Assembly (NCBI RefSeq): GCF_038181555.1
Contig: NZ_JBBWUA010000005.1
Span: forward strand, 1 to 64,000
DNA from: Desulfitobacterium sp038181555
Lineage (GTDB): Bacteria; Bacillota; Desulfitobacteriia; Desulfitobacteriales; Desulfitobacteriaceae
Direction: 5' to 3'
Length of the DNA stretch: 64,000 nt
The notes below the pieces were generated by a model. It was given only the letters and a program-made list of their open reading frames with translations, was not told the origin of the DNA and did no database searches. Numbering within the stretch: position 1 is the first letter of the stretch; every line of letters begins with the position of its first letter. The position numbers and the translations under genes are program-made. Positions 8,657 through 17,608 of the stretch are shown piece after piece.

Positions 8657-8705
8657 TCCTAGGGATAATAAAAAATCTGGATTCGAGCCTATGCTCAAGA
8701 CACAC

Positions 8706-9089
8706 TTAAGTCTCACTGCCATGAATCTCCTCGTGGGCGATCTTCACCGGGTCATTCTTCTCGTCGACAAAAACGACCTTTGGCTGATAGTTCTTCGCTG
8801 CCTCATCAGTGAAAATGCCATAGGAAATAATAATGACTTCATCCCCCACTTGCACTAATCGTGCTGCCGCACCATTGAGACAGATCGTACGCTCTCCACG
8901 TGCTCCGGGAATGACATAGGTCTCCAGTCGGGCCCCATTGTTATTGTTGACTACCTGCACCTTTTCATTAGGCAGTATATCTGCAGCCTCGAGTAGATCC
9001 TCATCAATCGTGATGCTGCCCACATACTTAAGATTAGCTTCTGTAACTGTGGCCCGATGAATTTTGGATTTCATCATTGTCCTAAACAT
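8706..9089 (-). CDS. panD: aspartate 1-decarboxylase precursor
   Basis: Makes beta-alanine from aspartate for pantothenate synthesis. The 127-aa protein has the self-cleavage site Gly24-Ser25 in KYVGSITID, which generates the pyruvoyl cofactor, and the conserved start MFRTMMKSKIHRATVTEANL. GGAGGGG precedes the ATG. It abuts panC with no gap. Confidence 0.97.
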   Translation of the reverse strand: MFRTMMKSKIHRATVTEANLKYVGSITIDEDLLEAADILPNEKVQVVNNNNGARLETYVIPGARGERTICLNGAAARLVQVGDEVIIISYGIFTDEAAKNYQPKVVFVDEKNDPVKIAHEEIHGSET

Positions 9090-9938
9090 TTATAACCCCT
9101 CCAAAACCTTATTATCGATCAAGCGCGTAGAACCAAAACGCACGGCTAAAGCAATTAGGACTCTTCCCTGAAGGATTGTGAGAGCACTTAAGTCGTCTGC
9201 GGAACGAATCTCGACATAGTCCACTTCTCCGGATGTTTCACTCGTTATCTTAGCTTTAATCTGCTCGGTGATAACCTGAGCACTTCGCTCCCCTTGGCGC
9301 ACCCACTCTTCTGCTTCTGTTAAGCTCCGCTGAAGCACCAACGCTTCTTTCCGCTGTTCCGGAGTTAAGTAGACATTTCTTGAACTCAAAGCCAGCCCAT
9401 CTTCTTCTCTGACAATAGGTACCGCGATGACCTCTATGGGGAAATTCAGGTCCTGAACCATTTGACGCACAATCAGGTACTGTTGATAATCCTTCTGACC
9501 AAAATAAGCCTGATCGGGTTGAACACAATGGAAGAGCTTGCTGACCACTGTCGTCACTCCTCGAAAATGTCCCGGACGAGAAGCGCCACAAAGGCTATCT
9601 CCCAGCTCGCCAACTTCTACATAGGTCAAGTTTTTCGTAGGGTACATCTCTTCAACCTCAGGATTGAATATGACATCAACCCCTGCACCTGCTGCCTTTT
9701 GGGCATCTCGTTCCAAATCCCGCGGGTAACGAGCAAAATCTTCATTTGGGCCAAATTGCAAGGGGTTCACAAAAATACTCATCACCACGAAGGCCCCACT
9801 TTTCTTTGCTTCCTCTACTAGAGTTAAATGCCCTTGATGTAAGAAACCCATCGTGGGTACCAGAGCGATGGACTTTCCGTTCGCCCGTTGCTCTTTGACG
9901 ATTTGTCTAACCTCCGAAATTAATTTACAGATTATCAT
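9090..9938 (-). CDS. panC: pantoate-beta-alanine ligase (pantothenate synthetase)
   Basis: Condenses pantoate with beta-alanine using ATP. It belongs to the HIGH-type nucleotidyltransferase fold. H34QGH37 in PTMGFLHQGHL and the KMSKS-like LALSSRNVYL are both present, as are IFVNPLQFGPNEDF and YFGQKDYQQ. Length of 282 aa is normal. It sits between the DUF2520 gene and panD. The usual companion panB is absent from this cluster. Confidence 0.96.
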   Translation of the reverse strand: MIICKLISEVRQIVKEQRANGKSIALVPTMGFLHQGHLTLVEEAKKSGAFVVMSIFVNPLQFGPNEDFARYPRDLERDAQKAAGAGVDVIFNPEVEEMYPTKNLTYVEVGELGDSLCGASRPGHFRGVTTVVSKLFHCVQPDQAYFGQKDYQQYLIVRQMVQDLNFPIEVIAVPIVREEDGLALSSRNVYLTPEQRKEALVLQRSLTEAEEWVRQGERSAQVITEQIKAKITSETSGEVDYVEIRSADDLSALTILQGRVLIALAVRFGSTRLIDNKVLEGL

Positions 9939-9961
9939 ACTTCATGCATTCCCTTCTCCAG

Positions 9962-10840
9962 CTAGCGCTGTAATCTATCTTGTTCGGAAAAAAGCCTATT
10001 CATCTCTTCCCACGACTCTTTTGTATAAGCTCCCCCGGTCATTTCCATCTTCCGTCGACCTATTTCCAAGGTATAAAGCCCCAAGGCTCGATACACCGAA
10101 TCAATGTCAGCCGGCATCTGTTCAAGATGCCCCCGGATCACATCCGCATCCCCCCGGGCAATAGGCCCAGTCAAGGCTTGGGGCAATCCTACCTTCTCTA
10201 AGTTTTGAATAGCACCCTTCATTAAAGGGAGCAAGCTTGCCAAGGCTTCCTTTTCTTCTATTCCTACCTTTTCGAACAAGCGAACCGCCAGACCGGCTAA
10301 GGTCACTAGATAATTCGAAGCAACCACTGCCCCGGCATGGTAAAGGGGCTTTTGCTGAGGGTCCAGTCGGTGAGGAATTCCTCCTAAGTGAGTCACTATC
10401 TCAACGCCGATGTCTTCCTTATCACCCTCGATACCAAAGTGTGTCCCCGGAATCAGATCCACAGCTTGCTCGATCCCGGCAAAGGCTTGTAAAGGGTGGA
10501 GAGATAAATAACTAATCGGCAAATTCTTATTCACTTCCATCACCCGGGAGCTGGCGGACCCTGAGCAGTGAATCCAGATTTGTCCCTCTTTATAGAGGTT
10601 CCTTTGTGCTAGTTCCTCAGCGGCGACCCGAATCATCCCATCTTGGGTTGTGAGGAAGAGAAGATCCGCCTCAACAATCCATTCCTGCAAAGGGCGCTTC
10701 TCCCAGTGGAGATGGTGACAAAATCGTTGGTAGGACTTTTCACTTCGTGTATGTACACCGACTAGACGATATCCCGCCTGTTCCAAGCGAATAGCGATCG
10801 CCGTGCCAACGATTCCTGCTCCGATGATGCCAAACCTCAT
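9962..10840 (-). CDS. Rossmann-fold oxidoreductase-like protein with DUF2520 domain
   Basis: The N-terminal NAD(P)-binding motif MRFGIIGAGIVGTAIA starts at the chosen ATG, which has GGAGGAG 6 nt upstream. The C-terminal half (about residues 130-290) resembles DUF2520, with LHPLQAF and HAGAVVASNYLVTL. The organisation resembles ketopantoate reductase and pyrroline-carboxylate reductase, but I cannot assign a substrate. Its place directly before panC-panD suggests a role near pantothenate synthesis (inference). Confidence 0.8.
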   Translation of the reverse strand: MRFGIIGAGIVGTAIAIRLEQAGYRLVGVHTRSEKSYQRFCHHLHWEKRPLQEWIVEADLLFLTTQDGMIRVAAEELAQRNLYKEGQIWIHCSGSASSRVMEVNKNLPISYLSLHPLQAFAGIEQAVDLIPGTHFGIEGDKEDIGVEIVTHLGGIPHRLDPQQKPLYHAGAVVASNYLVTLAGLAVRLFEKVGIEEKEALASLLPLMKGAIQNLEKVGLPQALTGPIARGDADVIRGHLEQMPADIDSVYRALGLYTLEIGRRKMEMTGGAYTKESWEEMNRLFSEQDRLQR

Positions 10841-10851
10841 CTGCTTCTCCT

Positions 10852-10889
10852 CCAATAAATAAAAGCACCCCACAAACGTGAAGGTGCCC
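10852..10889 (-). terminator. terminator or attenuator before the DUF2520-panC-panD genes
   Basis: On the minus strand a hairpin (arms GCACC..CAC and GTG..GGTGC, GTTT loop) is followed by TTTTATTTATT and then, within 20 nt, by the ribosome-binding site of the DUF2520 gene. It can terminate the folP-folB-folK transcript. Because a possible promoter lies upstream, it could instead attenuate the pan genes. Confidence 0.65.
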
Positions 10890-10933
10890 AGTCTGCTTTC
10901 CTTCGCCGTCTCGGTCAAAATGATCCAAGCGGT

Positions 10934-10962
10934 ATTCTCAAAAGCCTTAGCTCTATTGTCAA
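10934..10962 (-). promoter_or_regulatory. possible promoter of the DUF2520-panC-panD genes
   Basis: TTGACA (10957-10962) is perfect and 17 bp from GAGAAT (10934-10939) on the minus strand. Its transcript would begin with the terminator-like hairpin. The -10 is weak. Confidence 0.35.
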
Positions 10963-11041
10963 AATAATCATGGCCTACGATTAGTTCCTAAAACCCTGCC
11001 AACATTTCCACAGTACAATTCCCTTGAGATATTGTCTGAAG

Positions 11042-11533
11042 TTAACTATTGTCAGTAGCCTCCAGGCGCCATACAGTTCCCTCACCAATGACTTCAGTAA
11101 CCCTCCGGCCCGAAGGCAGAATGAGCTCCGGAGCAATTTCCCGTAACGGAGCGAGAACGAACTCTCGTTGTTCCATACGAGGGTGCGGGAGAATAAGTCG
11201 TTGATCTTCCCATACCCTATTATCGTAATTTAACAGGTCAATGTCAATGGTTCGCGGCCCCCAATGAATAAGTCTTTCTCTCCCCAAAGAGCTCTCTACT
11301 TCCTGACAATAATCCAAAAGCGCCAAAGGGGCTAAGGAGGTCTCAATCTCCAAGACTTGATTCCAAAAGTCGGATTGATCTGTCTTTCCCCAAGGTTTGG
11401 TCTCGTAAATACTGGATTGCTTGAGAACCTGGATATCAGGATGAGCCATTAATTTTTGACGGCTCTTTGCTAAATAATCTCCCCGATCCCCTAGATTGCT
11501 ACCCAAGCCTAAGTATGCTTTAATGATTTTCAT
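11042..11533 (-). CDS. folK: 6-hydroxymethyl-7,8-dihydropterin pyrophosphokinase
   Basis: Transfers pyrophosphate from ATP to hydroxymethyl-dihydropterin in folate synthesis. Family motifs are AYLGLGSNLGDR, the catalytic WGPRTIDIDLL and LPHPRMEQREFVLAPL. It overlaps folB by 4 bp (ATGA type), so the two are translationally coupled. It is the last gene of the HD-folP-folB-folK group. Confidence 0.96.
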   Translation of the reverse strand: MKIIKAYLGLGSNLGDRGDYLAKSRQKLMAHPDIQVLKQSSIYETKPWGKTDQSDFWNQVLEIETSLAPLALLDYCQEVESSLGRERLIHWGPRTIDIDLLNYDNRVWEDQRLILPHPRMEQREFVLAPLREIAPELILPSGRRVTEVIGEGTVWRLEATDNS

Positions 11534-11901
11534 AATTTTTTCTCACGATAAATTTCCACAAAAGCATCATCAAAAATACCCTGCATAGGAGCTTGTGGTT
11601 TATGGACAGTGACGGAAACTCCTTCACAGGCAAACTCAGCCAAAACGACCTCCGCAATACGTTCCGCTAGTTTTTCAATCAATTGATACCTTTCTTTTAT
11701 CACAATGGTTTTAATTCGCGTGTAGACCTCAGCATAACTAATCGTATCTTCTACTTGATCGCTTCTTCCCGCTATACTCAGGTCAGCAAAAAGGTCAATA
11801 TCCACAATAAAAATCTGCCCCAAGCTATTTTCCTCATTCAGTACTCCATGAAAACCATAAAACTTTAAACCTCGCAAACCGATTCGATCACGCGCCAACA
11901 A
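11530..11901 (-). CDS. folB: dihydroneopterin aldolase
   Basis: Cleaves dihydroneopterin to hydroxymethyl-dihydropterin and glycolaldehyde. The body GLRGLKFYGFHGVLNEE, DTISYAEVY and the lysine in QLIEKLAERIA mark the family. No ATG fits. A TTG at 11901 (or the adjacent TTG at 11898) has AGAGGGG about 7 nt upstream and gives the usual 123 aa. The upstream in-frame extension lies inside folP and has no family match. It overlaps folP by 14 bp. Confidence 0.9.
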   Translation of the reverse strand: MLARDRIGLRGLKFYGFHGVLNEENSLGQIFIVDIDLFADLSIAGRSDQVEDTISYAEVYTRIKTIVIKERYQLIEKLAERIAEVVLAEFACEGVSVTVHKPQAPMQGIFDDAFVEIYREKKL

Positions 11902-13111
11902 AGTTCGCCCCTCTCTTTTGCCGATAGATAGCATCGGCCATCTGCACCGCTCTTTTGTTCGGCAAAACATCATGGACCCGTAGAATATCCACTCCAGCCG
12001 CTACCCCTATCACGCTGGTCGCAATAGTTCCCTCGAGGCGTTGATCTGGGGGCAAGTTGAGAGTCTGACCAATCATCGACTTGCGAGATGTCCCTAGCAA
12101 TATAGGGTGACCTAAGGACCGGAATTCACTTAATCGGCTCATAATCTCGAGATCCAGGTCCAGACTCTTGCCGAAGGCAGGGCCACCGATTCCAGGATCT
12201 ATGATGATCTGGTCACCCTTCAAGCCCTGCTCTTCCGCAAGGAGGATGCTTTTCTTTAAGAAAGCCATGATATCTCCGATCACGTGACGGTAGTTGTCTC
12301 CTTTTTGATTATGCATAACAAAGACTGGTGCTTGGTACTTCCCCACGACCTCAGCCATCCTAGGGTCTCTTTGTAATCCCCAGACATCATTGATCATATG
12401 TACGCCACTATCCAAGGCTCGCTCTGCCACTTCTGCTTTATAGGTGTCCAGGGAAATGGGAATAGATAGCCTTGGCACGAGAGCCTTTAATACAGCCTCC
12501 AAGCGCTCCCACTCTTCCTTGGCACTGACCGGGTCATGGCTTATACGGGTAGACTCTGCTCCGATATCTAGGATATCCGCACCCTGCTCCACCAGCGCTT
12601 CCGCTTGCTTTAGCGCTTGATCTAAAGTGACAAATTTTCCTCCATCGGAAAAAGAATCGGGAGTAAGATTGAGAATTCCCATAATCAAGGTCCGCTCACC
12701 GAGAAGCAATTCCTTACCTCGGCAAGAAAGTACCCTTTTTTGAGGAGGTTCAAAGCCTTCAAGAAGACTTTTCAAGGTCTTACCCAAGTCTTTTAAGCCA
12801 AAGGGTTGCGCTAACAGTTTTTGACTTAACTTCCGAAACTGCTTGACGGTCCCGACTAGAAGCATATCCGTTGCTTCAATCTTATTGACAATTACATTCC
12901 GATGGACGGCTGCATCGCCACCTAGGGAAAGCATCTCCTGCTTCAAGATATGCGCCACATGCAGGGGTACGTTTTCTATCTTAAGAGCGCGCCCCAGCGG
13001 CTTACCAGCCATCTGGGCGATCCCTCCTGGGTCTGAGCCGATTATTTCCATGGCCTTCTTGCTCTCCGTCTCATTATCCAGCTTAATCCAACGCAGATGA
13101 AAATCTTTCAT
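11888..13111 (-). CDS. folP: dihydropteroate synthase with long N-terminal extension
   Basis: Joins p-aminobenzoate to hydroxymethyl-dihydropterin pyrophosphate. Residues 1-130 form an extension absent from the E. coli enzyme. The TIM barrel follows with IMGILNLTPDSFSDGG, D222 in SLDTY, NDV, IIIDPGIG and LLGTSRKS. Loop 2 reads ESTRISHDPVS, so the usual Pro-Gly after ESTR is replaced. At 407 aa it is much longer than the classic 280 aa. The extension may be a lineage-specific domain, and its function is unknown to me. Confidence 0.93.
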   Translation of the reverse strand: MKDFHLRWIKLDNETESKKAMEIIGSDPGGIAQMAGKPLGRALKIENVPLHVAHILKQEMLSLGGDAAVHRNVIVNKIEATDMLLVGTVKQFRKLSQKLLAQPFGLKDLGKTLKSLLEGFEPPQKRVLSCRGKELLLGERTLIMGILNLTPDSFSDGGKFVTLDQALKQAEALVEQGADILDIGAESTRISHDPVSAKEEWERLEAVLKALVPRLSIPISLDTYKAEVAERALDSGVHMINDVWGLQRDPRMAEVVGKYQAPVFVMHNQKGDNYRHVIGDIMAFLKKSILLAEEQGLKGDQIIIDPGIGGPAFGKSLDLDLEIMSRLSEFRSLGHPILLGTSRKSMIGQTLNLPPDQRLEGTIATSVIGVAAGVDILRVHDVLPNKRAVQMADAIYRQKRGANFVGA

Positions 13112-13144
13112 AACTTATCCTCCTAGCCTAGAATCGACCCCGAC

Positions 13145-13669
13145 CTAAATGATTATCTCCTCCATTGACTTCGAATACTTATAGCATGTTTCTTGGCTCG
13201 GACAGTTTTTACAATCCCTTGCCCAATCATCGGCAAGCGCTAAGGCTTGACCGAGAGGACTGCTTGTCTTATCCGGAGACAGACGATGTTCCAAGATCCC
13301 TAAAGCGATCATCTCAACCTCCGTAGAGGAAAAACCACAATCCCTCAAGATAGGCAAACTTATCCTAGCACTTACCAGCGCGTGATCTTCTTGAGTTTCA
13401 TACTCTACCCAACGTCCAATATCATGTAATAACCCCGCCGCATAGACAATTTCTTTGTCAATCTCCGGCATCTGTTCTTGCCGATCCTGAACTCCAACTT
13501 CCAGAAGTTTTTCCAATAGATAAAGATAGGCGATCCGAGACACCGTCAGCCCATGATCCGATCCATGCCGACAATAGATCCGGTTCTCCTCTGCCTGTGT
13601 GTTCTTCCGGCAATAATCTTCATAGCTTTGGTGTTGGATGATGAGATTTACGCGGGGCATGGAGCGCAT
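13145..13669 (-). CDS. HD-domain phosphohydrolase
   Basis: A 174-aa protein with a metal-binding HD signature: H39 in SDHGLTVSR, HD in LLHDIGRW, then a conserved D in LALADDWARD. A C-terminal CKNCPSQETC cluster may bind metal. HD proteins act on nucleotides or phosphoesters, but the substrate is not evident. It begins the transcript that continues into folP. GGAGGA lies 9 nt before the ATG. Confidence 0.75.
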   Translation of the reverse strand: MRSMPRVNLIIQHQSYEDYCRKNTQAEENRIYCRHGSDHGLTVSRIAYLYLLEKLLEVGVQDRQEQMPEIDKEIVYAAGLLHDIGRWVEYETQEDHALVSARISLPILRDCGFSSTEVEMIALGILEHRLSPDKTSSPLGQALALADDWARDCKNCPSQETCYKYSKSMEEIII

Positions 13670-13753
13670 ACTTGCTATTCCTCCTATCTATGATTATACC
13701 TTGCCCATTTCCAATCGGAAATAATAATTCGTCTCTAACCGTTCACCTAATAT

Positions 13754-13785
13754 AGAAAAGCCCCAGAAAAATCTTTCTGGGGCAT
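13754..13785 (-). terminator. intrinsic terminator of fhs
   Basis: GCCCCAGAAA pairs with TTTCTGGGGC over a GATT loop, followed by TTTTC on the minus strand, 20 bp after the fhs stop. Confidence 0.9.
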
Positions 13786-13802
13786 AACCAAATAACTCGT
13801 TT

Positions 13803-15473
13803 TTAGAAAAGACCCGTAATGCGCCCTTCAGCATCGATATCCATTCTTAGAGCGGCCGGTCGCTTAGGCAGTCCAGGCATGGTCATAATTGCACCGGTAA
13901 TGGCAACTAGGAAACCTGCTCCCGCAGATAAGCGTAGTTCACGAACCGTAATCGAGAATCCTGTGGGACGACCCAGAACGCTTTGGTCATCTGTCAAGGA
14001 GTATTGGGTCTTGGCCATACAAATAGGTAATTGGCCGTAGCCTAAATCTTCATATTTCTTCATGGAGGTTAGCGCTTCTTTGCTGAAATTCACACCATCT
14101 GCACCATAGACCTCTTTACAAATGGTTTCTACTTTCTTCGCAATCGGTTGATCCAAATCGTAGAGCACGTGGAAATTTGATTCCTTCTTGGCTAGAATAT
14201 CGAGAACGGCATTAGCCAGCTCAATACCACCTTCTCCACCCTTAGTAAAGACCTCGGATAGAGCAAACTCAGCACCTAACTCACGGCAACGTTGAGCAAT
14301 AAACTCAAGTTCAGCATCCGTATCGGTAGGGAAACGATTGATGGCAACGACAGCTGGCACACCAAACTTGCCAATGTTCTCGATATGTTTTTCTAAGTTG
14401 ACAATTCCGCGGGCCAAGGCTTCCAAATTCTCTGGACCTAAATCTTCCTTAGCCACGCCGCCATTCATCTTGAGAGCACGTACCGTGGCTACAATAACCG
14501 TAGCCGCGGGCTTCAAGTTAGCAAAACGGCATTTCAGATCATAAAATTTCTCAGCACCTAGGTCTGCACCAAATCCAGCTTCCGTAATGACATAATCAGC
14601 TAGCTTCAGAGCCAACCTAGTGGCAACAACACTATTACAACCATGAGCAATATTGGCAAAAGGACCACCGTGAATAAATACCGGTGTATTCTCTAAGGTT
14701 TGTACCAAATTCGGCTTAATGGCATCCTTCATGAGTAGAGCCATAGCACCTTCTGCTTCCAAATCGTGAGCAGTCACAGCCTTACCATCATATGTATAGG
14801 CAACCACGATCTTACCAAAACGTTCTTTAAGGTCCATCAAATCATTGGCTAAGCAGAGAATAGCCATAATCTCGGAAGCAACGGTAATATCAAAGCCGTT
14901 CTCCCGGGGAACTCCCTCTGTCCGCCCCCCTAAGCCAATAATAATCTTACGCAAGGCCCGGTCATTCATATCCATAACACGACGGAACACAACTTGACGC
15001 GGATCAATGTTGAGTAAATTCCCTTGTTGGATATGGTTATCTAATAGTGCCGCTAGTAAGTTATGGGTAGAGGTTATAGCATGAAAATCACCGGTGAAGT
15101 GTAAATTGATATCCTCCATGGGCACGACCTGAGCGTATCCTCCGCCAGCAGCTCCCCCCTTAATACCAAAGCATGGTCCAAGGGAAGGTTCACGCAAAGC
15201 AATCATGGCCTTTTTACCAATCTTAGCCATTGCCTGCCCTAGTCCAACTGTTGTGGTGGTCTTACCTTCTCCAGCCGGAGTCGGATTAATGGCAGTGACT
15301 AAAATGAGTTGCCCATCGGGTTGATCTTTAAGGCGATCCCAGGCACTGAGATTGATTTTGGCCTTATATTTTCCATAAAGCTCAATCTCATCGTCTAACA
15401 AATCCAAACCCTGTGCCACATCCACAATGGGCTTCATCGTTGACTCTTGTGCAATCTCGATATCTGTTTTCAA
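13803..15473 (-). CDS. fhs: formate-tetrahydrofolate ligase
   Basis: ATP-dependent activation of formate to 10-formyl-THF, the entry to the methyl branch of the Wood-Ljungdahl pathway. The P-loop-like TPAGEGKTTTTVGLGQAM, EPSLGPCFGIKGGAAGGGY and the C-terminal TGAIMTMPGLPKRP are diagnostic, and 556 aa is full length. The start is TTG at 15473, with GGAG 9 nt upstream. It gives the family N-terminus MKTDIEIAQ. The gene is flanked by its own terminator and is transcribed alone. Confidence 0.97.
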   Translation of the reverse strand: MKTDIEIAQESTMKPIVDVAQGLDLLDDEIELYGKYKAKINLSAWDRLKDQPDGQLILVTAINPTPAGEGKTTTTVGLGQAMAKIGKKAMIALREPSLGPCFGIKGGAAGGGYAQVVPMEDINLHFTGDFHAITSTHNLLAALLDNHIQQGNLLNIDPRQVVFRRVMDMNDRALRKIIIGLGGRTEGVPRENGFDITVASEIMAILCLANDLMDLKERFGKIVVAYTYDGKAVTAHDLEAEGAMALLMKDAIKPNLVQTLENTPVFIHGGPFANIAHGCNSVVATRLALKLADYVITEAGFGADLGAEKFYDLKCRFANLKPAATVIVATVRALKMNGGVAKEDLGPENLEALARGIVNLEKHIENIGKFGVPAVVAINRFPTDTDAELEFIAQRCRELGAEFALSEVFTKGGEGGIELANAVLDILAKKESNFHVLYDLDQPIAKKVETICKEVYGADGVNFSKEALTSMKKYEDLGYGQLPICMAKTQYSLTDDQSVLGRPTGFSITVRELRLSAGAGFLVAITGAIMTMPGLPKRPAALRMDIDAEGRITGLF

Positions 15474-15616
15474 TTAAGTTCACTCCTTTTTCCACTTTTT
15501 CTCGGTACCAAAAGCCCTTTTCCTTATCTAGGTTTTACTCCAGTCTTGTTACTTTTATTCGGCGCCAAGATAAGTTTCCCTGCTAATTTTTTACAAGCTT
15601 TATAAAAATTATTGAA

Positions 15617-16312
15617 TTATCTGCTTTCGGGCTCCTTCAGCGGTGAAACTCCCTTATATGAAGGAATGGTTACTGTTTTCCGCACGACGCTAACGCTCAT
15701 TCCATATTGCTTTAGGCCGGGCGCCTCAAGGTTTGTGAAATAATCCAAAAGTTGATCCTGATTGCCGCTGGCCAAAATCTCGTAAGGGACTCCATCGGTA
15801 CGCGTTATGGGAACTTGATTGACCAGCTGGGTGGAGGTTCCACTTAAAACGATGGAGGTAGAGGCAACAATGCGCTGACCATTGACGCTAATCGCCTCGG
15901 CCCCGGCCAGCTTAAGTATGTTGATGATTCTCAATAGATCATCGGTGGTCAACGGAAATACCACTTTATGCTCCTGCTGCCTGTCATCAATAGTAATCAT
16001 AATCCCCTGACCTTGGACATCCACAGTTCCTTCCATCATGCGATAGCGGTCTAATTCAGCAAGCAGAGTCGGACTAGCTCCCCCTTCTTGGCGTGCACCT
16101 TCCAGTTGTGCTGTTAACTCTTTATGCCGCTCTTTAAAAATTTTGTTTTCCTCTTGGGCATCTTTAAGAAAACTAACGACAGACGCCGCTCTTTGCGATT
16201 GAATCTTTTCTAACTCAAGCACACTTTTCTGAGTTTGCATCTGTAAAGTGAGTAAAAAACCTAGCACAATAGCTACCAGAGTTAAGGGAATAGCGAGAGA
16301 AGACCTCTTCAT
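15617..16312 (-). CDS. DUF881 family protein
   Basis: One N-terminal membrane segment (about residues 7-24), a coiled-coil stretch (about 30-85) and a DUF881 domain with GQGIMITIDDRQ and AGAEAISVNGQRIVASTSI. This matches the YlxW/YlxX-type membrane-anchored family of Firmicutes, whose function is not established. Its start overlaps the stop of the upstream DUF881 gene (TAATG), so the pair is probably co-translated. Confidence 0.85.
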   Translation of the reverse strand: MKRSSLAIPLTLVAIVLGFLLTLQMQTQKSVLELEKIQSQRAASVVSFLKDAQEENKIFKERHKELTAQLEGARQEGGASPTLLAELDRYRMMEGTVDVQGQGIMITIDDRQQEHKVVFPLTTDDLLRIINILKLAGAEAISVNGQRIVASTSIVLSGTSTQLVNQVPITRTDGVPYEILASGNQDQLLDYFTNLEAPGLKQYGMSVSVVRKTVTIPSYKGVSPLKEPESR

Positions 16313-17022
16313 TACTTCGCCTCCTTCACTGGTTCTGTGTAGCGGAACTGCTGAATCTTACCTTCCGGGATGACAACAGGCTCAGTGGGCACTTCTAGCC
16401 TACGGGTAATTCCGTACTGCTCCTGATACTCCCCTAAACGGTCCCAGAAGTAAAAATTCAGGGCAGATTGCAAATAGTTTACGTCACCGACAGCTTCTAT
16501 CACATAAGGTGGCATCTGACGCGTTCCGTTAATCTGGATAAAGGCACCGCTGCAGAAAATTTCCGTATTTCCCATAATTCGTTGCCCGTTCACTGCAATA
16601 GCTTCTGCTCCACCATTCCATAGCCAATTGACGATCTGGCGAATATATTCCTCATGGATGAGGTAATAATAAATGTCCTGTTCACTTGTATCTCGATTGG
16701 AAGCATCATCGAGAGTAACCCGTATTCCGGGTCCTGTGACTTTGGTTAGCCCCGAGTTACGTTTGGATTTCTCCAATTGTTCTAATACCACTTTCGAGGC
16801 ATTCTGTCCGGCTTGGAATTTTCCCATCTCCTCTTGTAGCTTCGCAAGGTCATTTTTTAACTGATCGTTTTCCTGGCCAATTTGCACAAGGGAAGCCAAA
16901 GTTGTATCCGTTCTTGCAACTGGCCCTGTGGTGCCTGTGGCTTTGATCAGGGTAACAAAAAGCATGCCTAAGATTAGGCTAGCCACTGTCAGCATCATTT
17001 TGCCGTTTTTCGGCAGTTCCAT
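16312..17022 (-). CDS. DUF881 family protein, upstream paralogue
   Basis: Same plan as its neighbour: membrane segment (about residues 10-28), coiled coil (about 42-75), DUF881 domain with GPGIRVTLDDAS and GGAEAIAVNGQRIMGNTEI. ATG at 17022 is chosen over GTG at 17031 because AGAGG lies 8 nt before it. The two paralogues probably work together at the membrane (inference). Confidence 0.85.
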   Translation of the reverse strand: MELPKNGKMMLTVASLILGMLFVTLIKATGTTGPVARTDTTLASLVQIGQENDQLKNDLAKLQEEMGKFQAGQNASKVVLEQLEKSKRNSGLTKVTGPGIRVTLDDASNRDTSEQDIYYYLIHEEYIRQIVNWLWNGGAEAIAVNGQRIMGNTEIFCSGAFIQINGTRQMPPYVIEAVGDVNYLQSALNFYFWDRLGEYQEQYGITRRLEVPTEPVVIPEGKIQQFRYTEPVKEAK

Positions 17023-17095
17023 TTTACACACCTCTGACCTTTATCGACATATTTTTATCAGTGATGCCGCAAAGCGACATGGGTCTGATAGTGGG

Positions 17096-17124
17096 AAAAA
17101 GGACACCAAGTCGGTGTCCTTTTT
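17096..17124 (-). terminator. intrinsic terminator of ndk
   Basis: AAAAAGGACACC and GGTGTCCTTTTT pair around a 5-nt loop 24 bp after the ndk stop. The structure is symmetrical and could work in both directions. Confidence 0.85.
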
Positions 17125-17147
17125 AAATTTCCTATTAGAAGTCTCGT

Positions 17148-17597
17148 TCAATCGTTGAGCCACTCTTCGCCCGCTTTACGATAGTCACATAGTTCTTCCT
17201 GTTTAAAGTAAAGGGCGATTTCTCGCTCTGCACTAGCTACAGAATCGGAGCCATGGATCACATTACGGCTGATATCCATACCAAAGCTGCCACGGATAGA
17301 ACCAGGGTTAGCACTAGCCGGATTGGTCGCGCCCATGAGCTCGCGGGCGATCGTCACGACATTTTTGCCTTCCCAAACCATGGCCACCACTGGAGAAGAT
17401 GTAATATAGGCAACCGTGGGCTCAAAGAAACCTTTTCCCTTGTGCTCAGCATAATGATGTTCTGCAAGAGCTTTGTCAACATTCATAAGTTTCATTCCCA
17501 CTAATTTGCAGCCCTTCGCTTCAAAGCGTCCGATGATTTGCCCTACTAGACCGCGCTGTACTGCGTCTGGCTTGAGCATGATGAAGGTCTTTTCCAT
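17148..17597 (-). CDS. ndk: nucleoside diphosphate kinase
   Basis: Equilibrates nucleoside tri- and diphosphates. The catalytic histidine is H115 in RNVIHGSDS. MLKPDAVQRGLVG and ATNPASANPGSIRG complete the signature, and 149 aa is standard. It follows ftsH by 11 bp and shares its transcript, ending at the strong terminator. Confidence 0.97.
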   Translation of the reverse strand: MEKTFIMLKPDAVQRGLVGQIIGRFEAKGCKLVGMKLMNVDKALAEHHYAEHKGKGFFEPTVAYITSSPVVAMVWEGKNVVTIARELMGATNPASANPGSIRGSFGMDISRNVIHGSDSVASAEREIALYFKQEELCDYRKAGEEWLND

Positions 17598-17608
17598 AGA
17601 GGTCCTCC

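Noticed and set aside
10890..11041. Possible folate or pantothenate riboswitch between folK and the DUF2520 gene
   Set aside because: No recognisable aptamer core was found by eye, so only the hairpin and the weak promoter are reported.
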